Shown here: one piece after another, positions 7,260-9,500 of the stretch | How the letters are laid out: each line of letters opens with the position of its first letter | How positions within the stretch are numbered: the stretch's first letter is position 1 | Assembly (NCBI GenBank): GCA_036258675.1 | Contig: DATADD010000117.1 | Location: 1-9,500, forward strand | Origin: DATADD01 sp036258675 | GTDB taxonomy: Bacteria > Actinomycetota > CADDZG01 > WHSQ01 | DNA: 9,500 nt | Reading direction: 5' to 3' | Program-made: the position numbers and the translations under genes | The notes under the pieces: model-generated | What the model saw: the letters and a program-made list of their open reading frames with translations, nothing else | Databases searched by the model: none | What the model was told of the DNA's origin: nothing

Positions 7260-7625
7260 GTGAGCGACCCCGGCATGCCCCCCTCCGAGCAGCTCGAGCC
7301 GGTCGAGGCCGCCGAGCTGGCGCACCACCCCAGCCCGCGCAACTACGTCACGATCGCGGTCGTGCTGGGGGTCATCACGCTCGCCGAGGTCGCGATCTAC
7401 TACATCGAATCGATCGAGCCCTTGCTCGTGCCCATGCTCGTCGTGTTCGCGTTCCTCAAGTTCCTTCTCGTGGTGTCGTGGTTCATGCACCTGCGGTTCG
7501 ACAGCCGTCTGTTCCGGAGGCTGTTCGTCACCGGCCTGGTGCTCGCGGCGCTCGTGTTCGCCGTCGTGCTCTCGACCTTCTTCTTCGGCACGCTCGACGG
7601 CGTCACACCGACCGTCGAGGGCTGA
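7260..7625 (+). CDS. coxD: Cytochrome c oxidase subunit IV (prokaryotic, caa3-associated)
   Basis: The 121-residue product has a charged N-terminal tail of about 28 residues and three membrane helices (about 29-48, 55-76 and 86-109). The segment FLKFLLVVSWFMHLRFDSRL (64-83) is the hallmark of small bacterial subunit IV proteins (CtaF/CyoD-like), with its MHLRFD core between the second and third helices. Subunit IV is a non-catalytic structural subunit helping assembly and stability. The GTG start at 7260 is chosen because GAGGA overlaps the coxC stop and lies 7 nt upstream; an in-frame ATG at 7275 is a less supported alternative. It lies 10 nt after coxC and 5 nt before ctaG. Because coxA also carries a subunit-IV-like tail, this cluster encodes two subunit-IV-type elements. 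Confidence 0.92.
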   Translation: MSDPGMPPSEQLEPVEAAELAHHPSPRNYVTIAVVLGVITLAEVAIYYIESIEPLLVPMLVVFAFLKFLLVVSWFMHLRFDSRLFRRLFVTGLVLAALVFAVVLSTFFFGTLDGVTPTVEG

Positions 7626-7630
7626 GCGCG

Positions 7631-8497
7631 ATGGCTCCCCTGGCCCACGGCGGCGTGGAGGGCTCCCCGTGGACCTGGGCCCCCCAGCCGGACGTGTGGG
7701 CTCTCGTGGCGGTGCTCGTGGCGGGCTACCTGCTCGCCCCCAATCTGCTGCGAGGGCGCGATGCCCCCCGGCCGGAGCCGAGGCGCCAGGCCCTCTACGC
7801 GGCGGGGGTCCTCGCGCTGTGGGCCGGCGCGGACTGGCCCCTGCACGGCCTCTCGGAGGACTACCTGTTCAGCGCGCACATGGTCCAGCACATGCTGTTC
7901 ACGTTCGTCGCGCCGCCCCTGATGCTGGCCGGCCTCCCGAAGTGGATGCTCGAGGACCTCCTGCGCCCCCGCCCCGTCGGCGCGGCGGTGAGGTTCCTCA
8001 CCCGCCCCATGGTCGCCCTGCTCTCGTTCAACGTGGTCATCGCGGTCACCCACTGGCCCCCGCTCGTGGATGCGTCGCTGCGCTCGGCTCCGTTCCATCT
8101 CGCGGTCCACTGCGTCCTCTTCGTGACCGCCGCATGCATGTGGTGGCCGGTCGTCGACCCGCTTCCCTCGCGCCGGTCGCTGTCCCCGCCCGCCAAGATG
8201 CTGTATCTCTTCCTGCAGTCCGTGGTCCCCACCGTGCCGGCCTCCTTCCTCACGTTCGCGAGCTCGCCGCTGTACGAGGGCTACGCGCTCGCGCCGCGCC
8301 TGTGGCCGGGGTTCGACGTCGTCACGGACCAGAGGGTCGCGGGGCTGATCATGAAGCTGGGCGGCGGCCTCCTTCTGTGGGGCGTCATCGCCGTGCTCTT
8401 CTTCCGCTGGAACGCGGCCGAGGAGTCCACCGAGGACGACGTCCTCACGTGGGATGATTTCGAGCGCGAGCTGGAGGCCTGGGACCTGAGACGATGA
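7631..8497 (+). CDS. ctaG: Cytochrome c oxidase assembly factor CtaG (caa3_CtaG family)
   Basis: The 288-residue polytopic membrane protein belongs to the CtaG family first known from Bacillus, where it is needed for caa3 oxidase formation, probably through copper handling. It is unrelated to Cox11, which shares the name in some literature. The diagnostic segment is HMVQHMLFTFVAPPLML (83-99), with the H83/H87 pair. Further membrane histidines include H141 (VTHWPP) and H160, and the PTVPASFLTFA stretch (200-210) is also typical. About seven helices can be drawn. The C-terminal 25 residues are acidic and cytoplasmic-looking. The ATG at 7631 follows coxD by 5 nt with only a weak GAGGG about 10 nt upstream, suggesting coupling. 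Its stop overlaps the start of the cupredoxin gene by 4 bp (ATGA). The partial gene at 9235 may be a second member. Confidence 0.92.
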   Translation: MAPLAHGGVEGSPWTWAPQPDVWALVAVLVAGYLLAPNLLRGRDAPRPEPRRQALYAAGVLALWAGADWPLHGLSEDYLFSAHMVQHMLFTFVAPPLMLAGLPKWMLEDLLRPRPVGAAVRFLTRPMVALLSFNVVIAVTHWPPLVDASLRSAPFHLAVHCVLFVTAACMWWPVVDPLPSRRSLSPPAKMLYLFLQSVVPTVPASFLTFASSPLYEGYALAPRLWPGFDVVTDQRVAGLIMKLGGGLLLWGVIAVLFFRWNAAEESTEDDVLTWDDFERELEAWDLRR

Positions 8498-9183
8498 CGA
8501 CGACACCGACGACGACACAAGGCGAACCGCCGTCCCGGCCCGATCTGATGGGCGAGATGCGCCTCCGCCTCCCGCTCCCGGTCGTGGTCCCGCTGGCGGC
8601 GGTCGCGGTCATCGCGATCCTCGCGTTCGGGTTCTCGCGCGTGCTGCTGACGGTGCCGCCCGAGGCCGCCACCGTCGTCGCCATCGCCACCGCCGCGAAC
8701 ATCCTCATCGGCGGCGCCTTCGTGGCCCTGCGGCCCCGCCTTCACCGTGTCGGGGTGCTCGAGATCGCTCTGATCGCGCTCTACCCCGTCCTCATCGGCG
8801 TGGTCATCGCCAACACGAGCATCGGAGAGGAGGCGGAGCCGGCGGAGGCCGGGGCCGCGGCCCCTTCCGAGGCCGCCGCCCCCGCCTCGGGAGACGCCGT
8901 CGCCCTCGTTGCGGAGGCCATCCAGTTCGACGCCGACAGCATCTCCTTGCCCGCGCGGCAGGACGCGGTCGTGACCCTCGACAACCAGGACACCGCCCCC
9001 CACAACTTCTCGCTGTACCCCGACGAGCAGGCCGGCGCGAGCCAGTCCGACGCGCTGTTCGAGGGCGAGATCGTCGATCCCGGTCAGAGCGTCGACTACG
9101 AGTTCAAGGCTCCGGCCCCGGGCGAGTACTACTTCCAGTGCGACGTTCATCCCGCGATGAACGGCTCCGCCTCGGTCGAGTAG
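8494..9183 (+). CDS. Cupredoxin fused to an N-terminal three-helix membrane domain
   Basis: The 229-residue product has a short Thr/Pro-rich tail and three membrane helices (about 27-50, 58-78 and 89-107). An acidic Ala/Glu/Pro-rich linker (111-135) leads to a C-terminal cupredoxin domain (about 138-229). Type 1 copper ligands are visible: H170 (APHNFSLY), then C216, H219 and M222 in FQCDVHPAMNG, a C-x2-H-x2-M arrangement. With three helices, the N-terminus inside places the copper domain outside the membrane, on the same face as CuA. Likely roles are a tethered electron donor to the oxidase or a copper carrier for its assembly. Both are inference from fold and position. The ATG overlaps the ctaG stop by 4 bp, so it is translated with the oxidase operon. 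The cupredoxin call is firm; the membrane part is not a family I can name. Confidence 0.88.
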   Translation: MTTTPTTTQGEPPSRPDLMGEMRLRLPLPVVVPLAAVAVIAILAFGFSRVLLTVPPEAATVVAIATAANILIGGAFVALRPRLHRVGVLEIALIALYPVLIGVVIANTSIGEEAEPAEAGAAAPSEAAAPASGDAVALVAEAIQFDADSISLPARQDAVVTLDNQDTAPHNFSLYPDEQAGASQSDALFEGEIVDPGQSVDYEFKAPAPGEYYFQCDVHPAMNGSASVE

Positions 9184-9186
9184 GCG

Positions 9187-9207
9187 CCCCGGCGCGCGCG
9201 ACCGGGG
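9187..9207 (+). other. Small GC hairpin after the cupredoxin gene
   Basis: CCCCGG (9187-9192) and CCGGGG (9202-9207) can pair around a 9-nt loop, starting 3 nt after the cupredoxin stop codon. No T-run follows, so it is not a standard intrinsic terminator. In DNA this GC-rich it may be fortuitous, and a further gene seems to follow on the same strand. Confidence 0.25.
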
Positions 9208-9234
9208 ATCCCCCCGCGCGGAAGGCGCGCGGCG

Positions 9235-9500
9235 GTGGCTGAGCCGGCGCTCGCCGTCCTCGGCTCTCTCGCCCACGGCGCGCCGCCCCCTCCGCCCGGG
9301 TCGGGCGCGCGGGCGGCGTGGCCGTTCGAGCCGCTGCTGTGGGCTTCGTGCCTGGCCGCGATCGCGATGTACCTGCGCGCGGCCGCGCACGAAGCCCACA
9401 GCAGCGGCTCGAACGGCCACGCCGCCCCCTCCACCCGGGTCGGGCGCGCCGTGGGCGAGAGAGCCGAGGACGGCGAGCGCCGGCTCAGCCACCGCCGCGC
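9235..9500 (+). CDS. Partial second CtaG-like gene, corrupted by fold-back after about 9386
   Basis: A GTG at 9235 with GGAAGG 9 nt upstream opens a frame that runs to the window edge. Its first 50 or so residues look genuine. They contain LGSLAHG, a Pro-rich stretch, then WPFEPLLWASCLAAIAMYLR, which forms a membrane helix. This resembles the N-terminus of the caa3_CtaG family, where an aromatic-x-P motif precedes the first helix; the upstream ctaG starts similarly (LAHGG, then WTWAPQP). From about 9387 the frame reads Ser/Arg/His-rich, unstructured sequence because the DNA there is the reverse complement of 9311-9351 and then 9227-9284. Only about 9235-9386 should be trusted. If real, this would be a tandem CtaG paralogue; a different short membrane protein remains possible. 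The frame staying open across the fold-back is not itself evidence of coding. Confidence 0.5.
   Translation, partial: MAEPALAVLGSLAHGAPPPPPGSGARAAWPFEPLLWASCLAAIAMYLRAAAHEAHSSGSNGHAAPSTRVGRAVGERAEDGERRLSHRR
9281..9449 (+). repeat. Direct repeat pair nested in the palindrome (9281-9310 and 9420-9449)
   Basis: The 30-bp stretches 9281-9310 and 9420-9449 match in the same orientation at 29 of 30 positions (G at 9294, A at 9433), although the arms around them are inverted copies. The segment is therefore flipped in one arm relative to the other. It is bounded by short self-complementary GGCGCGCC-like sequence, which could mediate a strand switch or a small inversion. Confidence 0.85.

Larger units (their letters stand above)
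9227..9500. repeat. Long imperfect palindrome at the right edge
   Basis: The outer arms 9227-9284 and 9443-9500 are perfect inverted copies (58 bp), and the right arm meets the window end, so it may continue. The inner arms 9311-9351 and 9387-9427 are perfect inverted copies (41 bp). After two mismatches, 9354-9360 (GGCCGCG) pairs with 9378-9384 (CGCGGCC), leaving a 17-nt loop at 9361-9377. Between outer and inner arms is an unequal bubble, 26 nt on the left and 15 nt on the right. The left arm is the coherent coding copy; the right arm is its antisense. A snap-back chimera or assembly fold-back is the simplest explanation. Confidence 0.93.

Noticed and set aside
9187..9207. Intrinsic terminator for the cox operon
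   Set aside because: The 6-bp stem has no T-run after it and a same-strand gene follows within 30 bp, so termination here is not supported.
8281..9492. Minus-strand open frame across ctaG, the cupredoxin gene and the palindrome
   Set aside because: It is antisense to two well-supported genes, and its first part arises from the fold-back arm.
1..9500. tRNA, rRNA, CRISPR array, insertion sequence, riboswitch or phage genes
   Set aside because: No repeat-spacer pattern, transposase, structural RNA or phage-like gene was seen. Almost the whole window is explained by respiratory genes.

Overview
This window is GC-rich, densely coding bacterial DNA holding a divergent respiratory locus. One arm makes a caa3-type cytochrome c oxidase (a haem-copper oxidase whose subunit II carries its own c-type haem). 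The other arm encodes parts of the System I cytochrome c maturation machinery. High GC, many GTG starts, a Cys-type CcmE, a Bacillus/actinobacterial-type CtaG and a CtaF-like tail on subunit I fit an actinomycetotal lineage that uses System I, possibly uncultivated. This taxonomic placement is inference; no marker gene is present.

Minus strand, read right to left (3636 to 1): a membrane-anchored TlpA/ResA/CcmG-like thioredoxin, a five-helix oxidase subunit III paralogue, ccmE (Cys-type haem chaperone), and ccmF (haem lyase, running off the left edge just after its last membrane helix). Genes overlap by 4 bp or are 10-63 bp apart, so they look like one operon. ccmF is the largest gene here and is open to position 1.

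Positions 3637-3704 are a short divergent promoter region.

Plus strand (3705 to 9183): coxB (lipoprotein, CuA domain plus C-terminal cytochrome c), coxA (subunit I, with a His-rich linker and two extra C-terminal helices), coxC (subunit III), coxD (subunit IV), ctaG (assembly factor), and a cupredoxin fused to three membrane helices. Spacing is tight (15, 2, 10 and 5 bp, then a 4-bp overlap), consistent with one operon. The maturation genes on the left would attach the haem that the fused cytochrome domain of CoxB on the right needs, so the two arms are functionally linked.

Positions 9235-9386 begin what looks like a second CtaG-like gene. From 9387 the sequence turns back on itself: 9387-9500 is largely the reverse complement of 9227-9351, making a long imperfect palindrome that reaches the window edge. 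This is most simply a snap-back chimera or assembly artefact at a contig end, but a real palindromic rearrangement cannot be excluded from sequence alone.

The core is a recognisable aerobic respiratory cluster, not a new system. The less ordinary points are the terminal palindrome, the CxxxF variant of CcmE, a 9-bp hairpin over the ccmE start codon, the subunit III paralogue inside the maturation operon, and the three-helix cupredoxin.
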